This document shows, piece by piece, positions 1-7,582 of a DNA stretch of 20,238 nucleotides (positions are counted from its first letter, which is position 1; every line of letters begins with the position of its first letter). The translations under genes were made by a program, and so were the position numbers. Source of the stretch: an uncultured Lachnospiraceae bacterium (GTDB lineage Bacteria > Bacillota_A > Clostridia > Lachnospirales > Lachnospiraceae); contig CAJUGZ010000040.1 in assembly GCA_910585855.1 (NCBI GenBank), positions 1 through 20,238 on the forward strand, in the 5' to 3' direction. The notes below the pieces were generated by a model that saw nothing but the letters and a program-made list of their open reading frames with translations, was not told the DNA's origin and searched no databases.

Positions 1-5
1 ATACC

Positions 6-25
6 GTCAAATTTCTGGTCAAATT
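6..25. repeat. Two short direct repeats upstream of the TnpB-like gene
   Basis: The 8-base word GTCAAATT occurs at 6-13 and again at 18-25, a 12-bp pitch. It lies about 90 bp upstream of the TnpB-like gene. Such spaced repeats can be protein-binding half sites, but with two copies in AT-rich DNA chance is a real alternative, and the sequence to the left is cut off by the window. Confidence 0.25.
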
Positions 26-62
26 ATTTAAAAAGTCTTGTTTTTATGGGAAAAATCTCTGT

Positions 63-89
63 TTTCATAGAGTGGAATACTCTATGAAA
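63..89. repeat. Perfect 11-bp inverted repeat upstream of the TnpB-like gene
   Basis: TTTCATAGAGT (63-73) and ACTCTATGAAA (79-89) are exact reverse complements around a 5-base loop, GGAAT. The repeat ends 24 bases before the GTG start of the TnpB-like gene. No T-run follows on either strand, so it is a poor intrinsic terminator. IS200/IS605-family elements carry subterminal hairpins at their ends, so this could be a remnant left end. It could equally be an operator or a 5' UTR hairpin controlling the gene. The sequence alone does not decide. Confidence 0.6.
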
Positions 90-113
90 TCCTACTAAAT
101 CAATAGGGAACGA

Positions 114-1424
114 GTGTGTATGATGAAGGAGGAGAAAAAGGGACATATTATTTTGACATATCGGTTGCGTTTTTATGATAAGCATCTGGATTGGCTTTGG
201 CAGACAAAGATTCTTTATAATAAGGTGGTAGAGCATTATTGTAAGCTGTTGATGGAGCATTTGGAATTGTTGAATTTTGGCAGTTATGATTTGATGCGGG
301 AATTGGAAATGATGTCTGTTGGAACAAAGGAAATGAAAAGAAATGGGCAGATTGTACCATATTCACTGCATGATTTTCCAACCATTCCGCTTTATTTTCG
401 AAGAGCTGCTATTAATTGTGCAATTAGTTTAATGCGTAGCTTTCAGATACAGAATCCGAAAGCACCATTATCCGTGGAAGGTCAGGATTTGATTTCTTCC
501 AGAGTTCCTGTATTTTCTGTATCTCCGGTTTATTATAAGGGAATGTATAAGGAAATAACAGAGAATTCGATTTGGTTAAAGGTATTTACCGGAGAAAGAT
601 GGGTTTGGAATTGTTATCGTTTTAGCGGACGTCCTTTGCCAAAGGATGCAGTTCTTTTATCGCCTGTGATTTGTATAGAGAAAAAACAGGCTTATCTGCA
701 TGTACCAGTTAAAAAAATGGTGGACGATATTCGGACTGTAAAGGAGCGGATACAGGCAGGGACACGGATTTTGGCAGTTTCTTTTCCGGGAAGTGACAGT
801 ATTGCTGTGGCAGCAGTGATGACATGGGAAGGAGGATTTGAAAAAGCAATGTTTTTTCATGGCGGTTCAGAATTGAAGGCTAAAAGGAATCAATTAAAGC
901 GCCGTCTAAAGAAGATAAAAAGACCAAAAATGCAAAATGAATGGAATGAAGCAATAGGAAAACGTTATCGGGAGAAAATACAAAATATTAATGAGTATTA
1001 TGCACATTTGATTAGCCGAAGAATTTTGGATTATTGTATGAAACAAAAGATAAAGGTGATTGTTGTACCAAAGTATCAGCATACGATTGATTTTTCTAAG
1101 AAACAATATCTTGAAACGGATGCTTATGAGTGGATTGGAAGAAAAATAATCCGTTTTTTGAAATATAAAGCGTTTTCAGAGGGAATTTTAGTAAGTACTG
1201 TTCCGACAATACATATTTCTGACTGTTGTAGTGAATGTGGTGCTAAGATTAAGCGTTATAATGAGGGACATATACCGAATAAAAATTATTTTGGCGGGCA
1301 GTTATTTTTCTGTCCGAATGGACATCGGGGGAATAGTGGGCTGAATACGGCTAGAAATGTAGGAAAGCGGTTTTTCTCTTATTATGAAGAGTGGTTGGCT
1401 GAAAAAGACGAAGGGAAAGAGTAG
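114..1424 (+). CDS. TnpB/Cas12-like protein lacking the RuvC catalytic residues (predicted nuclease-dead)
   Basis: The 436-residue protein resembles TnpB, the RNA-guided nuclease of IS200/IS605 elements. The N-terminal RNA-binding part has the family pattern around residues 15-45 (TYRLRFYD...LYNKVVEHY) and 97-110 (RRAAINCAISLMRSF). The RuvC fold follows from about 217. At the RuvC-I motif (normally GxDLG) it reads AVSFPG (221-226), with Ser/Phe instead of Asp. At RuvC-II (normally IVxEDL) it reads VIVVPKY (315-321), with Pro319 for Glu. At RuvC-III (normally DRDxNAAxN) it reads NSGLNTARN (407-415), with Gly409 for Asp. All three acidic residues appear absent, while zinc-ligand candidates remain (C372, C375, C400, H404). 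A GTG start at 114 has AGGGAA a suitable distance upstream; ATG at 120 or 123 is possible. No TnpA gene is adjacent. I infer an RNA-guided binder or repressor, analogous to TldR proteins, rather than a nuclease or transposase. Confidence 0.8.
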   Translation: MCMMKEEKKGHIILTYRLRFYDKHLDWLWQTKILYNKVVEHYCKLLMEHLELLNFGSYDLMRELEMMSVGTKEMKRNGQIVPYSLHDFPTIPLYFRRAAINCAISLMRSFQIQNPKAPLSVEGQDLISSRVPVFSVSPVYYKGMYKEITENSIWLKVFTGERWVWNCYRFSGRPLPKDAVLLSPVICIEKKQAYLHVPVKKMVDDIRTVKERIQAGTRILAVSFPGSDSIAVAAVMTWEGGFEKAMFFHGGSELKAKRNQLKRRLKKIKRPKMQNEWNEAIGKRYREKIQNINEYYAHLISRRILDYCMKQKIKVIVVPKYQHTIDFSKKQYLETDAYEWIGRKIIRFLKYKAFSEGILVSTVPTIHISDCCSECGAKIKRYNEGHIPNKNYFGGQLFFCPNGHRGNSGLNTARNVGKRFFSYYEEWLAEKDEGKE

Positions 1425-1496
1425 AAAATTATTTTTTATTATAATTAAAAATTAGACGAGGTATTTTAATAACCGATTACAAAAAATTTAAATATG

Positions 1497-1650
1497 AAAT
1501 TGACAGCAAAACTGCTGTTCAATATAAAATTCGGGGAAACTGCGAATAAGAATATAGAGAAATTCTCTGTATTTGAGGGTACAGCACCGCCCAGATCGTA
1601 TGGTAACAGTACGGCAAAAGAGAAAGGAAACTTCGGTTGTGCTGAGAGGT
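1497..1650 (+). ncRNA. Putative structured RNA between the TnpB-like gene and the polysaccharide operon
   Basis: The 232 bases between the two genes contain successive hairpins. H1 pairs TTGACAGC (1500-1507) with GCTGTTCAA (1514-1522), one bulge. H2 pairs ATTCG (1529-1533) with CGAAT (1543-1547). H3 is a 10-bp stem, AATATAGAGA (1551-1560) with TCTCTGTATT (1564-1573), containing one G-U pair. H4 is a long-range stem, CAGCAC (1582-1587) with GTGCTG (1639-1644), enclosing CGTA/TACG (1597-1600, 1610-1613). H4 ends exactly where the GAGAGG ribosome binding site (1644-1649) of the next gene begins, so folding could affect translation. The segment is also more GC-rich than its flanks. Placement just 3' of a TnpB-like gene matches that of TnpB guide RNAs, which run past the 3' end of the gene. 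Placement at the head of a 15-kb polysaccharide operon would also fit an antitermination or attenuation leader. I recognise no known riboswitch class. Confidence 0.45.
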
Positions 1651-1656
1651 ATAAAA

Positions 1657-2412
1657 ATGAAAGAAATATCTGTAATTATTCCGGCTTTTAATTGTGGAAA
1701 ATATTTGCCCTGCGCCATTGATTCTGTTATGAAACAGGGGATTGATTTGGAAATTATTCTTGTAGATGATGCTTCTACGGATAATACAGAGCAGGTAGTT
1801 CAGAAGTTGAAAAAGAAAAGTCAATACCCGATTTGTTATATAAAAAATTTTAAAAATATAGGGGTTTCTGCTTCTAGAAATAAGGGAGTCCAATATGCGC
1901 AGGCAGGTTATATTGCTTATTTAGATGCAGATGATTGGTGGGAAAGTGAAAAATTAAAAAAGCAAATAAGGAAATTAAAAGAATCGGGTGGTATTTTATG
2001 CTATACCGGAAGAGAGCTTTTTCGAGAGGACGGAAGCAAAACCGGAAGGAAAATTGCAGTTCCTCCAAGGGTGGATTTAAAAAAACTTTTGTATACCAAT
2101 TATATTCCCTGTTCTTCCGTTGTTTTAAAAACAGAAGTGGCAAAAGAATTTCCTATGGAACATGATGAGGTACATGAGGATTATCTTACATGGCTTCGTA
2201 TTGTAAAAAAATATGGCTGTGTTTATGGAATTAATGAACCTCTTTTAAAAAGCAGATTGACAAAAAACGGAAAGTCGAGGAAGAAAAGAAGAAGTATCAT
2301 TATGACTTATGGTGTCTATCGATGTTTTGGTATAGGAAGAAAAAAGGCTGTTTGGTATACAGGAAATCATTTAATTCGAAGTCTGCTGCGCTATCAGACA
2401 GGGAGAAGATAA
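1657..2412 (+). CDS. GT2-family (GT-A fold) glycosyltransferase
   Basis: The 251-residue protein is a cytoplasmic family 2 glycosyltransferase that would add a sugar from a nucleotide donor to the growing lipid-linked glycan. It opens with SVIIPAFN (5-12), has the nucleotide-binding ILVDDAS (34-40), NIGVSASRNKG (67-77), the metal-binding YLDADD (88-93) and an HED motif (173-175) at the usual place of the catalytic base. No membrane segment is seen. The chosen ATG has GAGAGG seven bases upstream; an upstream in-frame start at 1573 would have to read through the structured RNA and adds no recognisable domain. The stop lies one base before the next gene, so the two are almost certainly co-transcribed. 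It is the first gene of the polysaccharide operon. Donor and linkage cannot be read from sequence. Confidence 0.88.
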   Translation: MKEISVIIPAFNCGKYLPCAIDSVMKQGIDLEIILVDDASTDNTEQVVQKLKKKSQYPICYIKNFKNIGVSASRNKGVQYAQAGYIAYLDADDWWESEKLKKQIRKLKESGGILCYTGRELFREDGSKTGRKIAVPPRVDLKKLLYTNYIPCSSVVLKTEVAKEFPMEHDEVHEDYLTWLRIVKKYGCVYGINEPLLKSRLTKNGKSRKKRRSIIMTYGVYRCFGIGRKKAVWYTGNHLIRSLLRYQTGRR

Positions 2413-2413
2413 A

Positions 2414-3514
2414 ATGAAGATTAAGATTTTACAAGTAGTCGATCAGTTAAGCAGAAAAAGTGGGGTTAGTTCTGTGGTAATGAATTATTATCAATATTTG
2501 GATAAAGAAATTTATCAGATTGATTTTATGGTAAATCAGCCAGTGGAACAGCGATTAAAAGAGCAAATTGAAAGAAATGGAAGTCAGATTTTTCTTATGC
2601 CAAAACTTTGTACAAAAAATATAATAGCGTATCCAAAGGCACTGCAATTATTTTTTAGGGAGCATAGCGATTATCAAATTATCCATGGTCATGTGGCAAA
2701 TGCGGCCGCTTTTTATATGAGGGCAGCAAATAAGGCAGGGATAGCGGTTCGAATCCTTCATGCACATAATTCCTGCGGAGCAGATCAATTTGTAAAAAGG
2801 GTAAGAAACAGGTTATTGGCAGAAATCGGAATAAAAAATGCAAATTATTATACAGCATGCGGAAAAATGGCTGCTATATATCTGTATCGAACAGAAACGG
2901 GAATTAAAATTATTCCAAATGCAGTGGAAGGAAATCGTTATCGGTTTCAGATAAGGGTAAGAGAAAAAATGCGTCTTCAGTATTGGCTGCAGGACAGATA
3001 TGTATTAGGGCATATAGGACGATTTTGTCCGCAGAAAAATCAACAGTTTTTAATTGCTTTGATAAAACAGTTGATTTGTGAAAAACGGACACAAAAAAGA
3101 CCACATTTGCTTTTAATCGGGGATGGAAAAGAGAAGAAAAAGATTTGCCGGTTGATAAAAGAACAGGAATTAAGAGAGGATGTTACCATATTAAGCAGCA
3201 AGGCAGAGATTGAGAATTATTATCAGATGATGGACTGTTTTCTGCTGCCGTCTTTATTTGAAGGAGTTCCTTTGGTTGGAGTAGAAGCACAGTTTAATGG
3301 ACTGCCTTGTATTTTTTCTGAGCAGGTGACACGAGAGATTGCATCGAAACAGGTACAATATATCGGATTAGAAAAGAAGGAGAAATGGATAGAGGCAATA
3401 CAGAAGTGTGAAGGAAAAGAGCGTAAAATTCAAAATTTAAAAAATTACCAGATTGAAGAAGCAGTAAAGGAATTAGAGGAGTTTTATCAGCAGTGTTGTA
3501 TGGAAAAAGGATAA
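2414..3514 (+). CDS. GT4-family (GT-B fold) glycosyltransferase
   Basis: The 366-residue protein has the two-Rossmann GT-B layout of capsule and exopolysaccharide GT4 enzymes. The N-terminal acceptor half carries the glycine- and serine-rich loop SGVSSVVMNY (16-25) and HGHVANAAAFYMR (91-103). The C-terminal donor half begins near LGHIGRFCPQKNQQ (198-211), continues with LLLIGDGKEK (232-241), and has the family E-x7-E signature in LFEGVPLVGVEA (281-292), with E283 and E291 for nucleotide-sugar contact. These enzymes retain anomeric configuration. The closest well-known relatives in layout are EpsF/CapM-type polymer-assembly transferases; substrate is unknown. The ATG starts one base after the previous stop, with GGGAGAAG just upstream. 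Confidence 0.88.
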   Translation: MKIKILQVVDQLSRKSGVSSVVMNYYQYLDKEIYQIDFMVNQPVEQRLKEQIERNGSQIFLMPKLCTKNIIAYPKALQLFFREHSDYQIIHGHVANAAAFYMRAANKAGIAVRILHAHNSCGADQFVKRVRNRLLAEIGIKNANYYTACGKMAAIYLYRTETGIKIIPNAVEGNRYRFQIRVREKMRLQYWLQDRYVLGHIGRFCPQKNQQFLIALIKQLICEKRTQKRPHLLLIGDGKEKKKICRLIKEQELREDVTILSSKAEIENYYQMMDCFLLPSLFEGVPLVGVEAQFNGLPCIFSEQVTREIASKQVQYIGLEKKEKWIEAIQKCEGKERKIQNLKNYQIEEAVKELEEFYQQCCMEKG

Positions 3515-3529
3515 AAAGAAAGGATTGCG

Positions 3530-4342
3530 TTGGCAGAACGTGCTATGGAAAAAAGGGTTATTGTATATCAGGCAACACATAAGCAGGTTTGTAAGAAAGA
3601 AAATGATTATATGATTCCGATTCAGACAGGAGCGTCACTGACAAAAAAGAGGATTGCTGATCTGACAGATAATACAAAGATTCATATATCAGATAAAAAT
3701 AAAATATACTGTGAACTTACAGCACTTTATTGGGGATGGAAAAATGGAAACAGCAGAATATGGGGGCTGTGTCATTATAGAAGGAAATTTTCTTTTCGAA
3801 ATCGGCAGGAGATAGAGAAGATTTTGCAGAGATATGATTGGATTGTGCCAATACACTATTGTTTTCGGAATACATTAGAAAGGGAATATCAAAAGGTACA
3901 TAGAAAAGAGGATTTAGAGCTTTTAAAAGAAGTATTAAAACAGAAAAAAGATGGTTCTTATGAAGCTGTTTTAGAGGTGTTATCATCCAATAAATTATAT
4001 CCATATAATATGCTGATTGCTGCACGAGAAGAGATGGAATTTTATTGTGAATGGCTGTTTGATATTTTATTTCGAATTGAACAGGAAAGAGGAGAGAGGG
4101 AAGATTCTTTTTATCAGCAGCGTTATATTGGTTTTTTGGCAGAGCGGCTGATGACAGCTTATATTTGGAAAAATCATTTAAAGGTATATGAGGATAACCT
4201 TATCTATGAAGAAAAGGGATATAGCAGAAAGCGAGAGATTCACAGCAGGATCAATAATAAAATTTTTTTATTAAAAAGGTTTGGTGAGGAAAGATGGTGC
4301 TGCAGCAATTCACATTTCCAGAAGAGGGAAGAGCAGGGGTAG
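3530..4342 (+). CDS. DUF4422 protein, putative polysaccharide glycosyltransferase
   Basis: The 270-residue protein carries the hallmark block of DUF4422: KNKIYCELTALYWGWKN (56-72) followed by GLCHYRRKFSF (79-89). A second block includes YDWIVP (105-110), and YPYNMLIAAREEMEFYCEWLFDILF lies in the middle third. DUF4422 proteins are found in capsule and exopolysaccharide clusters and are regarded as likely glycosyltransferases, though biochemical proof is thin, so the reaction here is inferred from context. A TTG start at 3530 is preferred because AGAAAGGA ends five bases upstream; the first ATG (3545) has no ribosome binding site at proper distance. The last 16 or so residues are read across the start of the next gene, a 49-base overlap, and have an unusual composition. 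This suggests that the original C-terminus was altered by a small frameshift. Confidence 0.82.
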   Translation: MAERAMEKRVIVYQATHKQVCKKENDYMIPIQTGASLTKKRIADLTDNTKIHISDKNKIYCELTALYWGWKNGNSRIWGLCHYRRKFSFRNRQEIEKILQRYDWIVPIHYCFRNTLEREYQKVHRKEDLELLKEVLKQKKDGSYEAVLEVLSSNKLYPYNMLIAAREEMEFYCEWLFDILFRIEQERGEREDSFYQQRYIGFLAERLMTAYIWKNHLKVYEDNLIYEEKGYSRKREIHSRINNKIFLLKRFGEERWCCSNSHFQKREEQG

Positions 4343-6003
4343 AGGAGTTATATTTAAAAATTTTTGGAGATGCACGGCGAAATGGGGAAAAGATACAATT
4401 AATGCAGAAAGCTTCACTGCAGACAGATACTTATTTTAATGGCTTTTTTTCAGAAGAATGGAAGAAATATACGGATTTGTCTAAAATAGGCTGTACAGTG
4501 GAAGTACAGGGGAATTGTATAGTAGAAGTGTTTGCAGTAAAGAAAAAGGGAAACGGCAAAAAAGAACAAGTATTAAAACGTCAGCATTATCAATCAAAGG
4601 AGAGGGGAAAGGTAAGATTTTCTTTTTCTTTATCGGAACTTTCAGGAATGATTGCAGTTCGGGTAATTGCGGTAAAAAATACGTTGTTTTACGGCGGTAC
4701 TTGGAAATATAAAAAATGTTTGGAAGATGGCGGATTAGAAAAAACGATACAGATTGCACTTGTAATTTGTACTTATCATAAAGAAAAGGAATTATTGCGG
4801 AATCTGGATTATTTGCAAAAGACGGTTTTAAAAAATTTTAAAAGTCCTCTTTTTGGAAAAATTCATATTTATATAGTGGATAATGGAAAAACCATTTCTT
4901 TACAGGATCAAAATATACAAGTAATTGCTAATCGAAATACCGGAGGTTCGGGAGGATTTGCCAGAGGAATGGAAGAGGCGGTAAAAGAGAAGGAACGGTA
5001 CGGTTTTTCTCATATTTTATTGATGGATGATGATGTCATAATTGAAAAATCCTCTTTGGAAAAAACACTGGCACTTCTTTGTTGTATAAAAGAAGAATAT
5101 CGGCAAAGTTTTATTGGAGGGGCTATGCTTCGGCAGGATTATCCTTGGATACAGCATGAGGCAGGCGGGATATGGAAAGACGGGAGATTAAAAGCAATAG
5201 GGCAGCGGCAGGATTTGAGGAGGACAGAAGTGTTGCTGCAAAATAGAAAAAAGAAGGAAAAGCCGAATTATGCAGCTTGGTGGTACTGCTGTATACCCCT
5301 GCAATATGTAGAAAAGAATGGTTATCCTATGCCGTTTTTTCTTCATTTTGATGATGTAGAGTATAGTCTTCGAGGAAAGCAAGAACCGATTTATCTGCAT
5401 GGAATTGGGATATGGCATGAACAGTTTGAGCAGAAGAGAGGGTCGGCTTTAGTCTATTATGATATGAGAAATACTTTGTTTACTTATTGTATGTATGGGG
5501 ATATGAGAAAAAAATGGAAGATATGGAAACTGGTTTTATATGAATGGTATCAGGCGGTTTCTAGATATCGTTATAAAGATATAGAGCTGATTTTTAAGGC
5601 AGTTAAAGATTATAAAAAGGGTATAGTGTGGCTGCAGAAAGCAGATGCAGAAGAATTGCATAAAATAATCTGCCGTATGGGCTATCAGTGGAAGCGGCAG
5701 GAACAGATAAAAGATTTTGAAAAGGAAGTACAGAAGGAAGAATTGTATAAAAACAGTGAAAGTGTATGGAAGCGGATATGGCGGATTTTTACCATAAATG
5801 GAAATATTTTTTCTGCCAAAAGAGGAACAGGATATCTTCCATTGGGTGCGTCATTGGATCGGTTTTATCGATTAAAACGAGTTTATCTTTATGATCCGTC
5901 TACTGGGTTGGGAGAATGGGTAGAAAAAGATTGGATAGAGCTGGTAAAAGGATGTAAGAGAGGAATAGAGATGATAGTACTTCTTTTTAAAAAGAAAGGA
6001 TAG
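4294..6003 (+). CDS. GlfT2-like family 2 glycosyltransferase (galactofuranosyltransferase type)
   Basis: The 569-residue protein has the layout of mycobacterial GlfT2, the polymerising galactofuranosyltransferase. An N-terminal beta-domain (about 1-145) contains LQTDTYFNGFFSEEW (42-56). The GT-A domain begins at IALVICTYHKE (154-164) and has NTGGSGGFARGM (215-226), the metal-binding LLMDDD (242-247), AAWWYC (327-332), FDDVEY (352-357) and IWHEQF (373-378). These fit the order and spacing of the GlfT2 catalytic set: DDD triad, active-site Trp, Asp-Asp catalytic base and metal-binding His, here H375. A helical C-terminal domain follows. The family uses UDP-galactofuranose and some members make alternating linkages, but another furanose donor cannot be excluded. 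The gene overlaps the DUF4422 gene by 49 bases; GTG at 4297 is an alternative start. It sits just before the exporter genes, and a paralogue follows them. Confidence 0.85.
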   Translation: MVLQQFTFPEEGRAGVEELYLKIFGDARRNGEKIQLMQKASLQTDTYFNGFFSEEWKKYTDLSKIGCTVEVQGNCIVEVFAVKKKGNGKKEQVLKRQHYQSKERGKVRFSFSLSELSGMIAVRVIAVKNTLFYGGTWKYKKCLEDGGLEKTIQIALVICTYHKEKELLRNLDYLQKTVLKNFKSPLFGKIHIYIVDNGKTISLQDQNIQVIANRNTGGSGGFARGMEEAVKEKERYGFSHILLMDDDVIIEKSSLEKTLALLCCIKEEYRQSFIGGAMLRQDYPWIQHEAGGIWKDGRLKAIGQRQDLRRTEVLLQNRKKKEKPNYAAWWYCCIPLQYVEKNGYPMPFFLHFDDVEYSLRGKQEPIYLHGIGIWHEQFEQKRGSALVYYDMRNTLFTYCMYGDMRKKWKIWKLVLYEWYQAVSRYRYKDIELIFKAVKDYKKGIVWLQKADAEELHKIICRMGYQWKRQEQIKDFEKEVQKEELYKNSESVWKRIWRIFTINGNIFSAKRGTGYLPLGASLDRFYRLKRVYLYDPSTGLGEWVEKDWIELVKGCKRGIEMIVLLFKKKG

Positions 6004-6007
6004 CGAT

Positions 6008-6796
6008 ATGGAGTTGATAAAAAGGCGAATTATGGTTTGTTATCAATATCGAAGTTTATTTCAGGAATTGGTTATAAAGGATATTAAATTAAAGTATAGG
6101 CGAAGTTTTTTAGGGTATTTTTGGAGTATTTTAAATCCGCTTTTAACTATGTTGGTATTGGTCATTGTATTTTCTAATATGTTTCGGTTTGATATTGAAA
6201 ACTTTCCGGTATATTTGATTATTGGACAGACTTTATTTGCTGCGATGAATGAAGCAACTACTATGGCGATTTGGTCAATTACAGGAAATGCTTCTTTAAT
6301 AAAGAAGGTATATGTTCCAAAGTATATTTTTACTATGTCACGTGTAAGCAGTTCATTGATTAATTTTTTGTTTTCTTTGGTAGCGATGATTCTTGTATTT
6401 TTATGGTGCAGAGTAACATTGAATTGGTGTTTTTTGTGGATACCAGTGGTGATTTTTCAAGTTTATTTGTTTAGTCTTGGGTTGGGGTTATTTCTTGCAC
6501 AGGCAGCGGTGTTTTTTCGGGATATTCAATATATTTATAGTGTAATTTTAACAGCATGGATGTATTTAACGCCGATTTTTTATCCGATTGCACAGCTTCC
6601 TTTGTGGCTTCAGAAGGGGATTGCAGCGTATAATCCTATGTATTTTTATATTACACAGTTTCGATGTGTGGTAATGGAGCAGGCTATGCCAGATGGCAGA
6701 TTGATTGGGGTCGGATTTTTTGCAGCGATTTTGGCATTGCTGCTTGGATTGTGGTCGTTTGAAAGAACACAGGATAAGTTTATTTTGTATATATAA
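6008..6796 (+). CDS. wzm: ABC-2 polysaccharide export permease (Wzm/TagG type)
   Basis: This 262-residue integral membrane protein is the transmembrane half of an ABC exporter that moves a finished lipid-linked polymer across the membrane. A short amphipathic N-terminus ending in LVIKDIKLKYRRSFLGYFWS (residues 21-40) is the signature of this permease family (ABC2_membrane). It is followed by about six hydrophobic segments, including LLTMLVLVIVFSNMF (45-59), SSLINFLFSLVAMILVFLW and a C-terminal FFAAILALLLGLWSF, and the conserved YLTPIFYP (near 187-194). The ATG lies four bases after the previous stop, with AAAGGA as ribosome binding site. The ATPase gene follows after 19 bases. The gene name is by family resemblance, and the exact polymer is unknown. 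Confidence 0.87.
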   Translation: MELIKRRIMVCYQYRSLFQELVIKDIKLKYRRSFLGYFWSILNPLLTMLVLVIVFSNMFRFDIENFPVYLIIGQTLFAAMNEATTMAIWSITGNASLIKKVYVPKYIFTMSRVSSSLINFLFSLVAMILVFLWCRVTLNWCFLWIPVVIFQVYLFSLGLGLFLAQAAVFFRDIQYIYSVILTAWMYLTPIFYPIAQLPLWLQKGIAAYNPMYFYITQFRCVVMEQAMPDGRLIGVGFFAAILALLLGLWSFERTQDKFILYI

Positions 6797-6815
6797 AGGA
6801 GAATGGGAGAAATAG

Positions 6816-7562
6816 ATGGAAGAAACTGTGATTCAGATTGATCAGGTAACGGTGCGTTTTAATATGGCTTCGGAACGGATTGATAATTTAAAAGAATATT
6901 TTGTGAAATTACTAAAACGACAGTTGATGTTTCAGGAGTTTTTAGCATTGAAAAATATTAGTTTTCAGGTAAAAAAAGGGGAGTCTTGGGGAATTATTGG
7001 TACAAATGGTTCGGGAAAATCAACGTTGTTAAAATTGATTTGCGGGATTCTGAAACCTTATAAGGGCAGTGTTGCGATTCATGGTACAATAGCGCCTTTG
7101 ATTGAATTAGGAGCAGGTTTTGACAGTGAACTGACAGCAAAGGAAAATATTTATTTAAATGGGGCTGTATTGGGACATTCCAGAAAGTATATGCAGAAAT
7201 TTTTTAATGAAATCGTGGATTTTGCGGAGCTTTGGGAGTTTTTGGATATGCCGATTAAAAATTATTCATCTGGTATGGCGGCTCGCTTGGGATTTTCGAT
7301 TGCAACGGTAGTAAGACCAGAGATTTTGATTGTGGATGAAGTGTTATCGGTAGGAGATTATGCCTTTCAAAAAAAGTGTGAAAGACGGATGAAGGAAATG
7401 TTAGAAGAGGGAACAACGCTTTTATATGTTTCTCATTCGATTGATTCCGTAAAGGATCTTTGTAATCATGTATTGTGGTTAGATAAAGGGAGCAGCAGAA
7501 TGATTGGAGATGCGGTACAGGTTTGTGATGCTTATATGTTGGAGCAGGATAAAAGAGAATAA
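6816..7562 (+). CDS. wzt: ABC polysaccharide exporter ATPase (Wzt/TagH type, no carbohydrate-binding domain)
   Basis: This 248-residue ATPase powers export through the permease encoded just upstream. It shows Walker A GTNGSGKST (62-70), the signature YSSGMAARLGF (150-160), Walker B ILIVDE (170-175), the D-loop region SVGD (178-181) and H-loop His207. The N-terminal extension DNLKEYFVKLLKRQ and the IAPLIELGAGFDSELTAKENIYLNG stretch (residues 92-116) mark the polysaccharide/teichoic-acid subfamily. The protein ends soon after the nucleotide-binding domain, so it lacks the C-terminal carbohydrate-binding domain that in E. coli O8/O9-type Wzt recognises a capped chain end. Chain length is therefore probably not gated by a Wzt cap-recognition module on this protein. 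A GGGAGAA ribosome binding site precedes the ATG. Confidence 0.9.
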   Translation: MEETVIQIDQVTVRFNMASERIDNLKEYFVKLLKRQLMFQEFLALKNISFQVKKGESWGIIGTNGSGKSTLLKLICGILKPYKGSVAIHGTIAPLIELGAGFDSELTAKENIYLNGAVLGHSRKYMQKFFNEIVDFAELWEFLDMPIKNYSSGMAARLGFSIATVVRPEILIVDEVLSVGDYAFQKKCERRMKEMLEEGTTLLYVSHSIDSVKDLCNHVLWLDKGSSRMIGDAVQVCDAYMLEQDKRE

Positions 7563-7582
7563 GAAAGGGTATAGAAAAAGTT

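Noticed and set aside
61..90. Terminator of a gene to the left of the window
   Set aside because: The hairpin is strong, but neither arm is followed by a T tract on its strand.
1551..1573. Guide-target match between the RNA region and the sequence at 54-66
   Set aside because: Only about seven bases (TCTCTGT) coincide, which is at chance level in this composition.
114..1650. A complete active IS200/IS605 insertion sequence
   Set aside because: There is no TnpA (Y1 transposase) gene, the TnpB-like RuvC residues are missing, and no matching right end could be paired with the hairpin at 63-89.
1575..1650. T-box or other known riboswitch in the operon leader
   Set aside because: A stretch around 1577-1590 faintly resembles a T-box core, but the required antiterminator sequence and a following terminator are absent; I could match no other class.
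1573..1656. A longer first glycosyltransferase starting at 1573
   Set aside because: The extra 28 residues match no part of the family, fall in the hairpin-rich region, and the ATG at 1657 has a well-placed GAGAGG site.
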